Below, piece after piece: positions 36,368 to 49,600 of a stretch of 64,000 nt of DNA (position 1 is the stretch's first letter; every line of letters starts with the position of its first letter). Below the pieces are notes generated by a model. The model worked only from the letters and a program-made list of their open reading frames with translations. It had not been told where the DNA came from and searched no databases. Position numbers and translations under genes: made by a program. The DNA lies in assembly GCF_047495875.1 (NCBI RefSeq), contig NC_092460.1, positions 35,815,054 through 35,879,053 on the forward strand. Direction: 5' to 3'. The stretch comes from Pithys albifrons albifrons. Its lineage: Eukaryota; Chordata; Aves; Passeriformes; Thamnophilidae.

Positions 36368-37267
36368 CTTTATAAAAAAAAAAAAAAAGACCTGTTATGG
36401 TTTGAACTAGGTGAACCCATAACAGACCAAAGTGACTTTAGCGATATATATTGTCAGATACAACTGTCAATAAATGTTATCTTAGATTTGTACAGTGAGT
36501 ACACAAAATAGGACAGGAAGAAGAGGGGATAATTATTTGGGGATGCTCACTGTCTGCAATATGTTAGTTACGTGTTTTGGTGAGAAATTCAGGCCACAGA
36601 ACCAAGTAGAAACTAAATTTCCTGGGAGAATTTCATCCACTGTATTTCAATTTTATTACAACTGCATGAACACAGAGATAGAACAACATTTTCCTTTCCT
36701 CCTCCTTTTCTCACTTTTAATGGGAAGGTTTCTTAAAAAGAAAACTTTAATGAAGAACTGTTTTGTTTTGTAAAAGGTAGGGATAATTATGATTCTATTA
36801 TCACTTCTGGATGTTCAAGTTCATATATATTACAGAGCATCTGCCAATTTTTTATTCTTTACATTTACATGTGGTTGTCAAAAATTTAGTATAATGTTTC
36901 TTAAGATACATAAAAGGTAAACGTTCAACCAAAATTAGAACACTTGAGGTGCTTGATAAGCTGAGTATATACTTACCTGAATTCAAGCTGTTCTTCAAAA
37001 TTCAGCTCAATTTGCACCCTGTTTTTTAAGGTACACCACAATCTCTTATCTATACCTACTTTTTAATATATGTATTTGATATACCACACTCTTCTAAAGG
37101 TTAACAAAATTATTCCCTACAAAACAGTCACATCAGACAACTAGATAATCTCTAAGGTCTGCTCCAAACCAAGCCATTCATTCATTATATGAAAATCTAT
37201 CTTTATGACATTTCCAGCGTGTTCCCAAATGGTGGTACTGCCACATGCATGGGAATAGCAGAAAATG

Positions 37268-37290
37268 GAGGGGGGGAGGGGGGGCGGGGA
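37268..37290 (+). repeat. G-rich tract (possible G-quadruplex)
   Basis: GGAGGGGGGAGGGGGGGCGG followed by GGA, with at least four runs of three or more G on the plus strand. The host transcript would carry the C-rich complement. Confidence 0.6.
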
Positions 37291-37674
37291 TATGAGAGTT
37301 CATATTCCATTTGTTTCAGTAGAGAGAGAGATTATAACTTAATAACCATTTACTGTCTCAGCTTCCCTTTATTATTAATAGGGGGATCTATTTTAGGGCA
37401 TGGTTTTATACTGAAATCCTCAGACTAGAAAATCCCCATTTTCTTGTCTGTTAAAACTAGGCTATTTTTAGGGCAGGCTCATTTATCTGCATTATCTGCC
37501 TTTTTATGTCATTTGTCAGTAGTAATTCAGCTTTTTTAATACAGAAAACAATTGGCTTTGCCTTTGAAATATCCAGTTGCTAACTTAACCTGGAAAGGTG
37601 ACAAAACTACCATGCAGACTTGATGTATTTTCATTACTGAGAGCATCATTCTATTCAGAATGAGTGGGAACTCA

Positions 37675-38187
37675 AACAAGGGCAATGATTGTCCCCCTGT
37701 ACTCGGCCCTGGTGAGGCCACACCTCAAATCCTATTTTCAGTTCTGGGCCCCTCAGTACAAGAAAGACATTGAGGTGCTGGAACGTCCAGAGAAAGGCAA
37801 CGGAGCTGGGAAAGGGTCTAGAGAATAAATCATACAAAGAGCAGCTGAGGGAGCTGGAGGTGTTTAGCCTGGAAAGGGGGACTCAGGGGAGACCTTATCA
37901 CTCTCTACAACTACCTGATAAAAGGTCATAGCCAGGTGAGGGGTGGCCTCTGGTCCCAGGGAACAAGTGACAGGACAAGAGGACATACCCTTTAGCTGCA
38001 TGTGGGGAGGTTCAGGTTGGACATCAGGAGGAATTTCTTTATGGAAAGGGTTGTCAGGCATTGGAATAGGCTGCCCTGGATTGGTGGAGTGGCCAAGAAA
38101 CAATTGGATGTGGCGCTTAGTGCTGTGGTCTTGTTGACAAGGTGATGATCAAAGGCAGAGATTTTTTCCAGCTTCAATGATTCTGTG
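37675..38187 (+). repeat. CR1 LINE 3' fragment (sense on plus strand)
   Basis: About 510 bp. It begins near the CR1 RT end (CTGTACTCGGCCCTGGTGAG, then TTCTGGGCCCCTCAGTAC, GACATTGAGGTGCTGGAACG). It passes through the GGACAAGAGGACATACCC and GTTCAGGTTGGACATCAGG segments and ends in TCAATGATTCTGTG. Moderately diverged and frame-broken. Confidence 0.92.
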
Positions 38188-38657
38188 CTCAGCATGTAAT
38201 CATTGACAGAAAGCTATAGCCATGCCTCTTGAGAACTGCTTGTAGTCACTTTTCTTTATGCTCCTTAGTCTAATTGTAAGCTGTATGTTACATTTATAAA
38301 GGCATGCAATTCAATAGCACTCGGAATAAAAGCTCGAATTTGACAAGGCAGCTGTAAGTCAGGTACCAAGTACTTAATTTGTGTCAGAAGTATTTTAGAA
38401 ACCAAAAATTTCAGGTACTGAGTCATTAATTTTTGTCAAAAGTACTTTTGGAACCAAAATTCTAACAAAAAAATTACCCTACAAAAACCTTCTCTAGCCC
38501 TCAGAGGTGGTATTTGATATGGAAAGCATTAGACATATTTGCCACTGCACAGAATTACAGACTGTCATCCTGAAGATTACCATGCTTTCTTAGTGTGGCC
38601 TTGATAAGCTGCCTTCTTCTGGCACTTAGCTAACAACCCTTTGCTTTGCTTCCTCAC

Positions 38658-38769
38658 CTGAAGTGTGACTGAGGTTGGTGCATCAGCGCTGCAGATGCCC
38701 GGGGTAATCATAGCTGTGGGAGAGCTGCACTGTGTCATGCTGAGCAGCACAGTTCCGTGAATGAGCCGC
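38658..38769 (-). CDS. PIK3C2G: PIK3C2G exon: C2 domain, C-terminal strands
   Basis: Exon of 112 nt: one entering base, then 37 codons ending exactly on a codon. The acceptor is TATTGCAG|GCGG and the donor is TTCAG|GTGAGG. The translation runs RLIHGTVLLSMT and then ITPGICSADAPTSVTLQ. This matches the family segment of type G-x-x-L-L-S-M-T ... P-x-x-V-T-L-Q that closes the C2 domain. It continues in phase zero into INFPD of the next exon, the usual LQ-(I/V)-(D/N)-FP motif. A plus-strand CR1 lies 470 bp to its low-coordinate side and a minus-strand CR1 lies 840 bp to the other side. Confidence 0.93.
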
Positions 38770-39612
38770 CTGCAATAAACACAGAGAGACACTGCATTGG
38801 TCATGGAGACAAGGTGAACAGCTTTTATTGAAATTGCATCAAAGAACGTGGAACTGGAGAGCTTAAAAGACAAGCAAAAGGAGAAGAAACCTTTTCTCCC
38901 TATGTGGCTAGTACAAATCTGGCCTCGATCAGTAGAAGTGGCATCACTGCATAGCCTCACTGGCCTCACTGCATAGCGATATCTGGGCATTTGCGGGGGG
39001 CATGACACAAATACACTGCCAAGACATTCTAAGTCAGCTCTGCAGTTTACTACTGACTTCCTGCGTGACAGGCAGGTGTGAAATAAGGATAATACTATAT
39101 TTCTATCTCAAGATATATTTTTGAGGACAAATACATTAGAGACGCAAAGTATCAACACAGCGTAAAAGGTGGAGGGCAGTATACATTTATTCCACAAAAA
39201 GAAGCAACCCATGGTAATCTACTGCAACCATGAAGGATCCTTGCTGATTTTATGTGTAGATGGCAGGGAGGAGGGAGCATGATATCAGAGTTTCCAAAGA
39301 GCTGAAAGAAATTTGAGTGTGATACTTTGTACTCCATATGCCACATATGGTTTTTGAAGAGATGAAAGATTATAGTCTGAAGTACCAGTCTGAGCACTAC
39401 ACGTACAAGTCTTATCAGCAAAACAGGCAAGCATGTGGCCTGAAGATAAGAAAACCAGCATGATTTGGCATGTCAACACAAGTCAGTCTAGACAACTTGA
39501 AAAACATCAGAAAGTTTGTGTGTAAATTCTAAGCATAACCAATTGACTTAAATTAAGAATGCAGTACCTGCAAAAATAAAGATATAGTATCCTGGACTTT
39601 CCCTTTAATTTC

Positions 39613-40130
39613 ACAGAATCACAGAGTTGGAAGGGACCCACAAGGATGATCAAGTTCAGCATCTTGGCACCGCACAGGACCATTCCCAAGAGTGTGCCTG
39701 AGAGTATTATCCAAGCATTTCTTGATCTCTGGCTTGGTGCTGTGGCCACTTCCCTGTGGAGCCTGTTCCACTGCCCACCCACCCTCTGGGTGAAGAACCT
39801 TTTTCTAATATCCAGCCTAACCCTCCCTTGACACAACTTCAGGCCATGACCTCAGGACCCGTCACTGGTCTCCTCGGAGAAGAGAAAAATGCCTGCCCCT
39901 CCTCTTTCTCTTACAAGGAAGTTGTAACTGCAATGAGGTCTCCCCTCAGTCTTCTCTTCTCCAGGTGGAACAGATCAAGTGACCTCAGCTGCTCCTCATA
40001 TGGCTTCCTCTCAAGGCCCTTCACCATCTTCATTGCCCTCCTTTGGACAGTCTCTAAGAGCTTAATAACTTTTCTGTATTACAGTGACCAAAACTGCCAC
40101 AATATTCAAGGTGGGGCCATACTTATGTAT
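39613..40130 (-). repeat. CR1 LINE 3' fragment (antisense)
   Basis: Starts with CACAGAATCACAGAGTTGGA, the complement of the CR1 3' tail. It continues through CTGTGGAGCCTGTTCCACTG, GTGAAGAACCTTTTTCTAAT and CTTCTCTTCTCCAGGTGGAA to ATATTCAAGGTGGGGCCAT. About 520 bp, 5'-truncated and frame-broken. Confidence 0.92.
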
Positions 40131-43100
40131 CGAAATCTTAATGACTAGTGAGGTCAGAACTTTACGTTCAGCAACTCTTCTTTTACTGACAAATAATTTT
40201 TATTAATATCTTTTCAAGCACCGCTCAGTCAAAAAAACCCTGAGAGAATGCACTAGATACTCTTCACCCCACTGCAGCAGAAAGAGCCAGACAGGTAAGT
40301 GAGGTTTGAATGCCCAGCTTTCACCTGAGAGGAGGATGTTAGAGGTATAAGAGAATTTAGATGGACTATTTGTTCCCAGCAGGAGTTGCTGTAAAAAAAA
40401 AAATCTTTTGAATTACAAACTGAAATATTAATTGCTTAAAGTCATCTGAAGAAGGTTTAGGAAGATCCCACAAAATCACTGTTATACTCACCATAAATTA
40501 GCATAAACCTAATTCAGGACTAGGGTTTTTTTTCACTTCTCAAGCTGCTCATGTTGTTAGTGCAAACATTTTACTTTATTGTGAGAACACAGCTCACTAG
40601 GATTAAAGACAACCATTTTCTGAAGTTCTTTTTGCAGCTGTAGACACATTTGCAGGGGAATGAAGGCAGAAAAAGAGCTCTGATGAGAACAAGAGAGCAC
40701 TTGGGGGAAACTAGTTGTGTTATATGAAGTCTTTCTCATTTAGGTCATTGATGTGAATGTGGAAATGATCAACGGTCATTCAGTTGTTTTCCTGTTATGT
40801 GTACTCAGATGACCTTTAATAAATGAGTGGCATCTCTTCAGCCATTTCTTTTTTCACAAAGATTTACATCATCATTTGAACTAATTGGCACTTTTGTTAG
40901 AAGAAAGAGGAGTACCTGAGAACAAATGAACATGAAGACCAAATTATCCTTTTGAGCTCTCATTACTGCTAATCACTTTCATATTGTACTCTAAAACCAT
41001 GTGGGCCTTTAAAAAAGAATCCATACAGTGGATTTCTTTCCTGGGAAGCCTGTGTAGACAAATACAAGAAATAGCACAGACCTCAGAGGTATTGTAGATG
41101 TGTTTATTTGAGATGCTTCCTGAGCTCATTATTTCAACTCATTTACACCCAGTACTAATGTGGCCAAAGACTGTCCAGGAAGACAAGGAAGAATCATCAC
41201 AAGGGCTTCTCAGAGTCCTCAACTGGATAAACAGCAAGTAAAGCATTGTGCCTTTACTGGACTTAGATGACTTCACGCATTAAAGCAGATTACAGGGCTG
41301 TAAAACCAAAGATATCTTCCACAGTGTGGAGTCAACATCTCATAAGAAAAAAAAAATTTAAAATTAATTTAATTTTTTTTAATGAGACACATTTATGCCT
41401 TGTATATAAAGTAGCCTAATTTATACATTTAGAATTAAGTGAGCAACTTATGTATCTTCCATCAGTAAGTCACTCTTTGGACTAAGGCTAGTCTGTAAAC
41501 ACAGGAGGCATTTTTTAAAAGATGTCAGGAGGCATCAGCTGGGAATTAGAGTGTCTTCTTTTAAAACACAGCTTTCCCTAGCAATATTTGGGGCAGTGTG
41601 CACACTACACAGTCAACATTCTCTAGAAATGAGTTTGCTTTGGATAAATGGAAAAATAACAGGGTCAGGTGGGTAAATAAAAGAGTAAAAAGATCCATCA
41701 CTAATTTTAGAAAAAGAAGCAGGAGAGTGTGCAGGACCCATTCAGAAAAGGAAGCAACTAGCATCATGAGCATGATACCCATAACCTTTACCGAACGGAC
41801 AGACTCCTCTCTCTGCTACCTGGTTCTGCTGATGACAGGCAGCACATTCCCCATTCTGCAGCATCAAAAACATTAGAATGTGATTAATCAAATGCTGTTC
41901 TGAACCTTCTACCATTTACTTTTTTATATGCTTGTGTATAAGTAGGGCAGATTGAAAACCTTGGAATTGTAGAGATCCTCAGCTCTTGTTTATTACTGGA
42001 GATAAAGTTCCCATTTTATCACAGAAGAGGACACTGTTATTTAAAGGCAGCTCAAGGTATCCCAACTTAACAAAGTCAACTTGTGTCCTGGAGTCACGTG
42101 GCAGACTTCTCCCACAACACCCTGCAAGAGGAAAGTTTTGTTGCTTATTCTGTCTGATTTGGAAATACCAGTTCAAAATAAATTGTGGTTTTAGAGTCAG
42201 TGAAGTCAGAGCAATGACTACTGTGGGGGACATCGCAAATCCAAAATTGCTCCAAATGATGGATTTCTGGTTTGTTAATTAGCTCTGGGTCACTAAACTA
42301 TTCAGCTCGAGAGACAATCACGGTTCCTGATGTGAAGGAAGGAAAAGCTGACACACAGACTTGCAAACACTTTTTGAACTACGTCTTGTGTCTAGTAAGA
42401 CTTCTTGATACAGAAGCACCACCAAGGACTCTACTGGCATTGATTTAGGGCTACTATCTAAGTCAGCCACCTGATAAGGCTGAGAAATGCAGATATGGAG
42501 GCTCACCTACTGCACAAGTTGCCAGCTGCACTCATTACTACCACGTTCATTCCCAAAGGAATATAACATTAGAGCAGAGCTGCTGTTTAGGCTGAATAAA
42601 CCACAAAAATTAGGACAAAGTACTGTGTAAAAAATAACATAATTATCCCCAAATCTGACATTTAAAGTGTCAGAAATTCAGAGCTGAGGTTAAACTTAAA
42701 GGAAATCCAAAGCTGCTAAAATATAAAACGCCCCATATCTTATGACCCAAGCAGTCTTAATTCTTCATTGGAATGATACTGTGAAATAACTACTATATTA
42801 TAATTACAGATAAAACAGAGCTCTAGAAAATGAAACATTTTCAATTGCAAAGTAATGCTAAATGTCCTACAGACATTTATAAGGGCCACAACCTCCATCC
42901 CTACAGTTTCTAGTTTAAATAATATCCTTAAATTTGTAGGTGATGAACACATTGAATACAAAATTATCAGATTATTTCAGGCTTTTGAAAGAAATTTGCA
43001 CTTCTGTTCCTGATTACTTATTAATTTTTTCCTAAAAATATAAAGTTTAAGTTTACAAGCAATAACTTTAAGGTAAATAACTACATGTAGGCCACCTTTG

Positions 43101-44050
43101 GAGAATATTTGCAGGAAGTCAGTTCTGTAGAGTGAAACTATTTGTACAGAAACATGCAAAGCTGACAGGCATTAACCTCAACACATGGTAAAGATTATAG
43201 TGGCTGCTCTCTGTATCCAGCAGCCAGTCATGTTATAAATCTGCCCACTGCAAGAAAACTGACATAAAAGTGAAAGTTAATACTAGAATTCAGTATTTAC
43301 TAGAATTCAGATATTGCTAAACATCTGTTCGCTGACAAGTCTTTAGGAACAACAGCAAACCTAAAGCAGACCAAATTCTTGAGAACATTGTTAGGCATTG
43401 TGTGGTTTCAAAATGGGCTAGGTATGAAGATATTACCATAAAAAAATCAGTTATATGTTTTAAATAAAGAGCTAGGTTCTGCTTCTTTATAAATATGTAT
43501 ATATTTCTCATACACTTTGCTTAGTATTTTTAGAGGGGAACTGGAGTGCCAAAATCTCAGAAAATAACTACAGCCCTTTGATCTGGCAAGAGATGTTGAC
43601 ATTGTCTTGCTCAAAAGCATGAGACACTTCACACTTCTTGAAAGAGATGAAAGGAATTTGTATATTTTACATGTTACAATAAGTCCAGGTTTTCTTAATC
43701 TTCAGTTCAAATGAAACATAAAGAATTAAAATATGAAGAAGCGACCACACAAAAAATCATTTTGGAAGAGAAAATAGGTATAAAATTTGCAGAGAGAAGT
43801 GCATTCAGAATCTTTTAAAATAAAGTGTTCTTTTGGCCTAGGTCACTAGCAGATCAGGATTCCTAACTAATATCTGGGAATAACTCAAAACTTGTATATT
43901 TTTCCCCTTCTGTCTTTGACATAAGCCACAATGAGCTTGATTGAATTCCTGTGGCTTTAATCAGAAAGAGTTATAACAGAACAGAAATAAGGAACCGTAT
44001 TCTTAAAATGTTTGACATTTAATGTATTTTCCTAATGCTTAACAAAATAA

Positions 44051-44134
44051 TTTATTATTATTATTTTTGTTATTATTATAATTTTATATTTTTATTATTA
44101 CTACTACTACGATTACTACTACTACTACTACTAC
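44051..44134. repeat. Compound trinucleotide repeat (TTA)n-(CTA)n
   Basis: An interrupted TTA/ATT tract to about 44099 passes into CTA units to 44134. The tract looks like a microsatellite that changed motif by a T-to-C substitution spread by slippage. Confidence 0.85.
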
Positions 44135-45606
44135 AAACACCTGAATAGAGAAAGAAGGGCCACACTCTGTCCTTATCTTCACTGACCCTGAGAAGAATGA
44201 CCTTGAGAAGAGACCCACTGGGACAAGGATTTTAAAAAGGATGTTTAATGACCCAGGCAAATACCTCAGGGCTGCAGGCTTCTTCAAAGAGCTTATTTCT
44301 GTCCTTTCCTCAATAAATTAAATCCTAGACATTAAAGTTAAGACTTTCATAGAACTCAAATTCACCTCCAAGAAAAGTTTTCTTTTGAGAAAGTGGTATT
44401 TTCCAAGCTAGAGATGCTTTGTCAAAGATTTTCTGGTCAGATTTCTTTAATCTCTTTAGATACATTTACAGAGTTTGTTATTTAGAGACCTTAATACCAT
44501 AATCTTTGCAGTAATACAAAGTCCTTTTGACATATTAGCATGACACTAAAGGTACAAATCTTTTCTTGGTACATACTTTCAAGTTTGGAAATACTCTATT
44601 GAAATAAGTCTTGAAGTTTAGTTGCATTCCAGTAGCAAGGGGAGTTTCAGGGCAATTCTTATTTTTAAACCAGTCAGTCTACCAATTGAAATCATGGTGA
44701 ATGAATAATTCTGTGGAGCTGTGATTGGCTAAAATAGGAAAAAGCATTTAGGCTTCTTTGTGTTAGTAATTACTATAATTGCAAATGACACAGATATCAG
44801 ATTAGAGGGTGTTGAACATGCTATTCCTAAATCATTCCTCCCCAACAACTCATCTTTTATTTCTGCTTTGAGGGGTCATTTCAGCAATGATCTCTACAAT
44901 TACACAGTAAATGAATGGAAAGTAGCCCTTGATCCCCCTCATAGGTGCTGATTGTGGGTACCAGGAAAGAATGAAGCCATTTTTCAGTAAAATTTTTGAA
45001 ACTTTCTGGGTGATCAACATGTTTGCTCTAATGGCATACATTAAAAAAAAATCACAGGGAGCTGAGGGCTTTCAGAACATCAAAAATCATTCCTTTCAGA
45101 CTTGAATGCTGAAAAATATGAAAATCTCTAGAACAACACAGGTCCTCAAGAACAGGATTCTCACACAGGTACCTTTGGAGGTAAATGGGATAGGTGTTCC
45201 CCCATTAAGTTATCATGCCTAATGCTCTGCTTCTGAATGAATGTATTCAGCCCATGTCAGCTTGCTGGGGATAAGCAAAACTTAACATTCATCTCAAATT
45301 AGATTCTCAGCCAAGGTATTCCCTCTGTATTTCACCCTAAACACCAGGATGGTAGAAACACTCAAAATAAACATAATGCATGTTCTCTTTAAAAAGACAT
45401 ACACAGTTGAAGAGTGAGTGTGTGCTCTTTTTAAGGCTATGAAAAGTAATTAAATAAGTTGCCCAAGTAATCCTTGGAGCAGAAATTCATGTTTCTTTCC
45501 TTCCTTCAAGCCAAGTGCTCTAATCACTGTCACAAAAGAGCAAAGTAACACTGAAATTTCTCTAAAAAGCTAGGAAAAGCCCCTAGCCCAGTCCAATCTA
45601 TTTTTC

Positions 45607-45720
45607 AAGCCTCTCAAGCTTAAAAGTTGAAAGAAACACAAGGTCTTTCAAACATAGGAAACTAAGCCTCTCAAGCTTAAAAGTTGAAAGAAACACAAGG
45701 TCTTTCAAACGTAGGAAACT
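45607..45720. repeat. Tandem duplication, 2 x 57 bp
   Basis: Two adjacent 57-bp units (45607-45663 and 45664-45720) starting AAGCCTCTCAAGC. They are identical except for one base (CATAGG against CGTAGG). Confidence 0.95.
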
Positions 45721-46530
45721 CATACATGCATCCAGATGTTTTGTTTTATTTTGCTTTAAGTGCTGATTGCTACAATATAGCCAAGTAGATCATGGTCTCA
45801 ATATGAGGAAAGAGCTATAGCTTAGAGACAGATGCAAATGAAGGAACTGTACATTCTGAATGTAGCCATTTGTTGCTCAGAGGGTATGTAGGGCAATGGA
45901 GTCTAAATAAAAATCATTTTAAAGAGTTGAACTAAATTCAGATGCCTCAGTGCTACTAAGATATATTTAGAGCACTGCAGAAAATTTACCTTAGATCTCT
46001 GTTTATCCATCACTGCAGAGACAGTCAAAGCTACAAGGACCCTTAAAGCACTGTTACATTGTGTAATGTGCAGAAAGAAGAGGTTAAAAACAAGGAGAAA
46101 GCTTCTAAAGTGGTGTAGAGAGGGAAAGGTGCTCATTGTGGTCATCACTAACTATCCTGATTTAAGCAGAATGAATGGGTGAGAACAGAAAAAAACCCAC
46201 CAACCATTGTGAACAAGAAGCTGCTATGAAAAGGATTTTGCAAAACTACAGGAAAGGGTTCAGCAAGCCTCTCAACGTGCCTAGGGAACTTTGTCATAAG
46301 TGTTAAACAGCCACCTAAGCCAAGTTCAAAAACAATGCATGGGAAAAAGAGAAAAGCTTATACATGGGACTCTTACTGGTGCATCCAAAGCATTTTACTG
46401 TAACAGTCTCAGTCTTACTACTGCAAGATCCTGAAATGAGTATTTCTGTCTTTTTATATTTCTCCCAAGTTGAGTGCAATACTATTCAAGATTGGTCTTT
46501 TCTTAAGCTGTCATACATAACTGAACTTAC

Positions 46531-46662
46531 TCTTTTGGATACAATGGGGAGCATGTCCAAGCAAGCACTTCAGTATTTTTAGAGGCACTGTTTACTCCCA
46601 GTAGTTTTATTGTCAGCATAGTTTCCCTCGGAAGAGCCTTTATTCGTAGAGGAAAGTTGACT
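46531..46662 (-). CDS. PIK3C2G: PIK3C2G exon: C2 domain, second half
   Basis: Exon of 132 nt: one entering base, 43 codons, two leaving bases. The acceptor follows a T-rich run (TTTTTTTAG|AGTC). A second AG two bases downstream would break the frame, so the upstream AG is chosen. The donor is AAAAGA|GTAAGTT. The translation shows VNFPLRIKALPRETMLTIKL, the conserved C2 strand pair of class I and II PI3Ks (NFP...LPRE..L...L). It then shows EVLAWTCSPLYPKE, the class II form of the W.(N/T)..L(F/Y) segment. The leaving GA joins G of the next exon to give Glu. Confidence 0.95.
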
Positions 46663-49600
46663 CTAAAAAAACAGAAATCGGAAAAGAGAAAAAGAAAAAA
46701 TTGAGCATTGTTACCACAAGTGAGCTATTTTTCTGGATGCCCTAACACATATATCAACCTATAAATTAGAGGAGTCACACTCTGAGGAAAAATGCAGCTG
46801 AGAGAATCCTTCAATACATTGATGAGTATTGTCAACCATTAACTTGAGTCCCAGTAGCTGAGAAGAGGCAGATAAAAACACTTTTACTTCAGTGGTAGCA
46901 ACTTGAGATGACAAAGACAGAAAAAAGTCTAGTTAAACTTTGCTTTAGAATTACCTTATTAATGAGAGGCTATTTGAGAATAAACAACTCCTTAAGGGTG
47001 AATTGTAAACCAACAGTTAGTTATTTGCTGTCTTGTGTCTTCAGAGGAAAATGCCACTTAAGAAACTAAGAGTTGCTTCTAAGTAGAGTATGACAGTAAG
47101 TCTCTTGTTCAGATGTGCTTTTGTGGTGTGATACTTCCCAACCACAATTAAAAGGCAGATTTTGTATTAACAGCAATGAGTGATTTATATTTTAGTGAAA
47201 AAATTCAGTTTTATTGATATTCATCTCAACTTTATATTGACCATTAGCAACCTGGATTGGTCATTCCATTTGTTTATATAGTTGATAAAAATTGATTTCA
47301 ACTTGTAACTTAGAACAATTCTAATAAATTAGGAACTTTCATGCTGTATGGATAAATCATCTGCATAATTACCCAGACATTTGCAAGTTTGTATTTTATT
47401 TTTCCTCAAAAAATCATTTATGCTGGACAGTGTTTTCCTAGCTTTTTCCATGTATATTCAGTACAAGCTTAAATTTCTCAAGTGGAGAGGAAAATTAATT
47501 ACACTTTTTATGCATAAACAAAATCAATATAAGAAGCTAGAGGCTAAAAGAATTATTCCACATTGATAACATAATCATTAAGAAAACAAAAGATCTGCAT
47601 AATGGAGATTAAGAAAACAAAGTAGAAGATAAATTTAAATAACATACACTGACACAGCAATACAACTCTCAGCATTTTGATGAAGGTACAGTCATATTCA
47701 AATATCAAGCAGAAGTAGAAATTGTATTTAAAAAGTATAGTAGCCTGAAAGATGTAAGAACTGTAGATACTAGAAATAATACATGATAACTGCATAAGGT
47801 AAAATTAACATAAGATATTGCTCCCAGTTCCAAATCTGTCAAATTTCTATTGAATTTGAGAAAGTTTCCTTAAATGCACTAAGAAGCCACTGAAAGAAAG
47901 TAGATGGTTGCCAGCTGAAATTCTGAAGTACTCCAAACGCCTTAATGTCAAAATTTCAGATGATCAGTCCTAAACATTTGGAAATTATGCAAATTTGCAA
48001 ACCTCTCTCTTTGAATAACAAAGCAAGCCAGCCATTCCCCACTCTTTGTGATTAACATGAACAGAACTGAGAAGCAATTCTCAATTGCCTTCCCACGTAT
48101 CCCTATTTTTAGTTTTCAAGTTTACTTGCCCTGTCTCATGCCCTCTACCTTACTCATAATTAGTTAGAAACAATTATTGGGAAAACTGTTTCAAATGCTA
48201 TAGATAGCCTGTTCTCTCCCTATTATTGACAGACCAGTGACACTGCCCTTATTACATACAAATGTTTTACAAAGAATTGCACTTAACTTTAAAGCATCAT
48301 CCACTTTATGAAGGGAGAAAAATAAAAAATTGAGACATGCATTTTCTGATACAGACAATTGTTAACACTCCTTGTGAACCTGGAACAGTGAAAAACCTCA
48401 CAATTTGCAGAAAGCAAATGCTTGCCAGAGTTTCCCTAGGACACATTATATAGCACTACTTCCAGCAGGAAAGAACCTGGAAACTATAGCAAGTTACACA
48501 TCCCAAGAATTAAAGTATGGGCCAAAGAGGACCAACATGCCTCTTCCAGTGATACACATGTGATACACAGAGAAAGGGAATATCTGTGTCACTTCTAAGA
48601 ACTTTGATTAATGCATATCTGAGCTTACCCATTTGGTCTTATTCTTTCTGACTGTATGAGGCTGAGTCAAAGGGGGGATGAAGGAGAAGAAAGAGGAAAT
48701 GGAACACTGGCCAGAAATAAGACACTCTGTTTCAACAGTAGTAAGAAGAACAAAGAAGTTGCTCACTGAGAAGGTGATATTCTCAGATATTAAATAAAGT
48801 TATACACCTTAATTCAAAGGCCGAGGGCCTAATTTCATAAAAACACTCAACGCAGAAGAGCTCTGTGGCAACCCAGGCTGTGCCCTGAGAGAGTGTAAGC
48901 AAAACAGACAAGCCAAACAACACGGAGAAGGGAGAAACCCAGAGGCAAGAAAGCATCCAAGGTGATGAATGGTAGGCTTAATGTTAATGCCATACCTCAC
49001 ATCTGTAGATTCAACATAAATCATGGAAGGTGAAAAAAGAGAAGATGGCAGAATAACTTTATACAGAGCAACCAGCTAAGTCAAAAGAAGGAAATTAAGA
49101 AGTTTCAGTCACCGAAAAATAAAACTAGTGAGAAAATAAGAGGGCAACTTTTGGACATTATGTGCTAAATGGTATCAGCCTGTTCAAACTCTGCACCAAG
49201 GAGACATTAACACTTTTCAAAGGCAATACACATGTTACAAAACAAAAGAATACTCCTAAAAGGGTAGAAAGAAGAAACACTAAAACAGGGCAACATCTTT
49301 ACTATCAAATGATTTCCATCATTCCCGAGACCTTTCTGGGAAAGACTAAACATGATAACAGACTTTAAAAGAAGCTGATGTTTATACATAAAAACCTATC
49401 AAGCTCAAGTTCAGATGCTAAATGGCTAAAGCACTTGAAAACAGAAACTAAATACATGAAAATCAGCAAATCAAGCAAGCCTTGTCTTTGGTAGAAGCTC
49501 TCTGCCTAGATTCCTAATCACCAAAACACTACACTCCATATTTTTTCCCCCTGTTTAAATCAATCTTTATTTTAGATCAGGAGTCATTTCCAATTAGCTA

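Larger units (their letters stand above)
36368..38657 (-). other. PIK3C2G intron (2.3 kb)
   Basis: Begins (on the plus strand) with the 15-A run that forms the neighbouring exon's pyrimidine tract. It contains a G-rich tract (37268-37290) and a plus-strand CR1 copy (37675-38187). Confidence 0.85.
38770..46530 (-). other. PIK3C2G intron (7.8 kb)
   Basis: Contains an antisense CR1 copy (39613-40130), a TTA/CTA trinucleotide tract (44051-44134) and a 57-bp tandem duplication (45607-45720). No further exon is needed, since the flanking exons share a Glu codon in phase. Confidence 0.85.
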
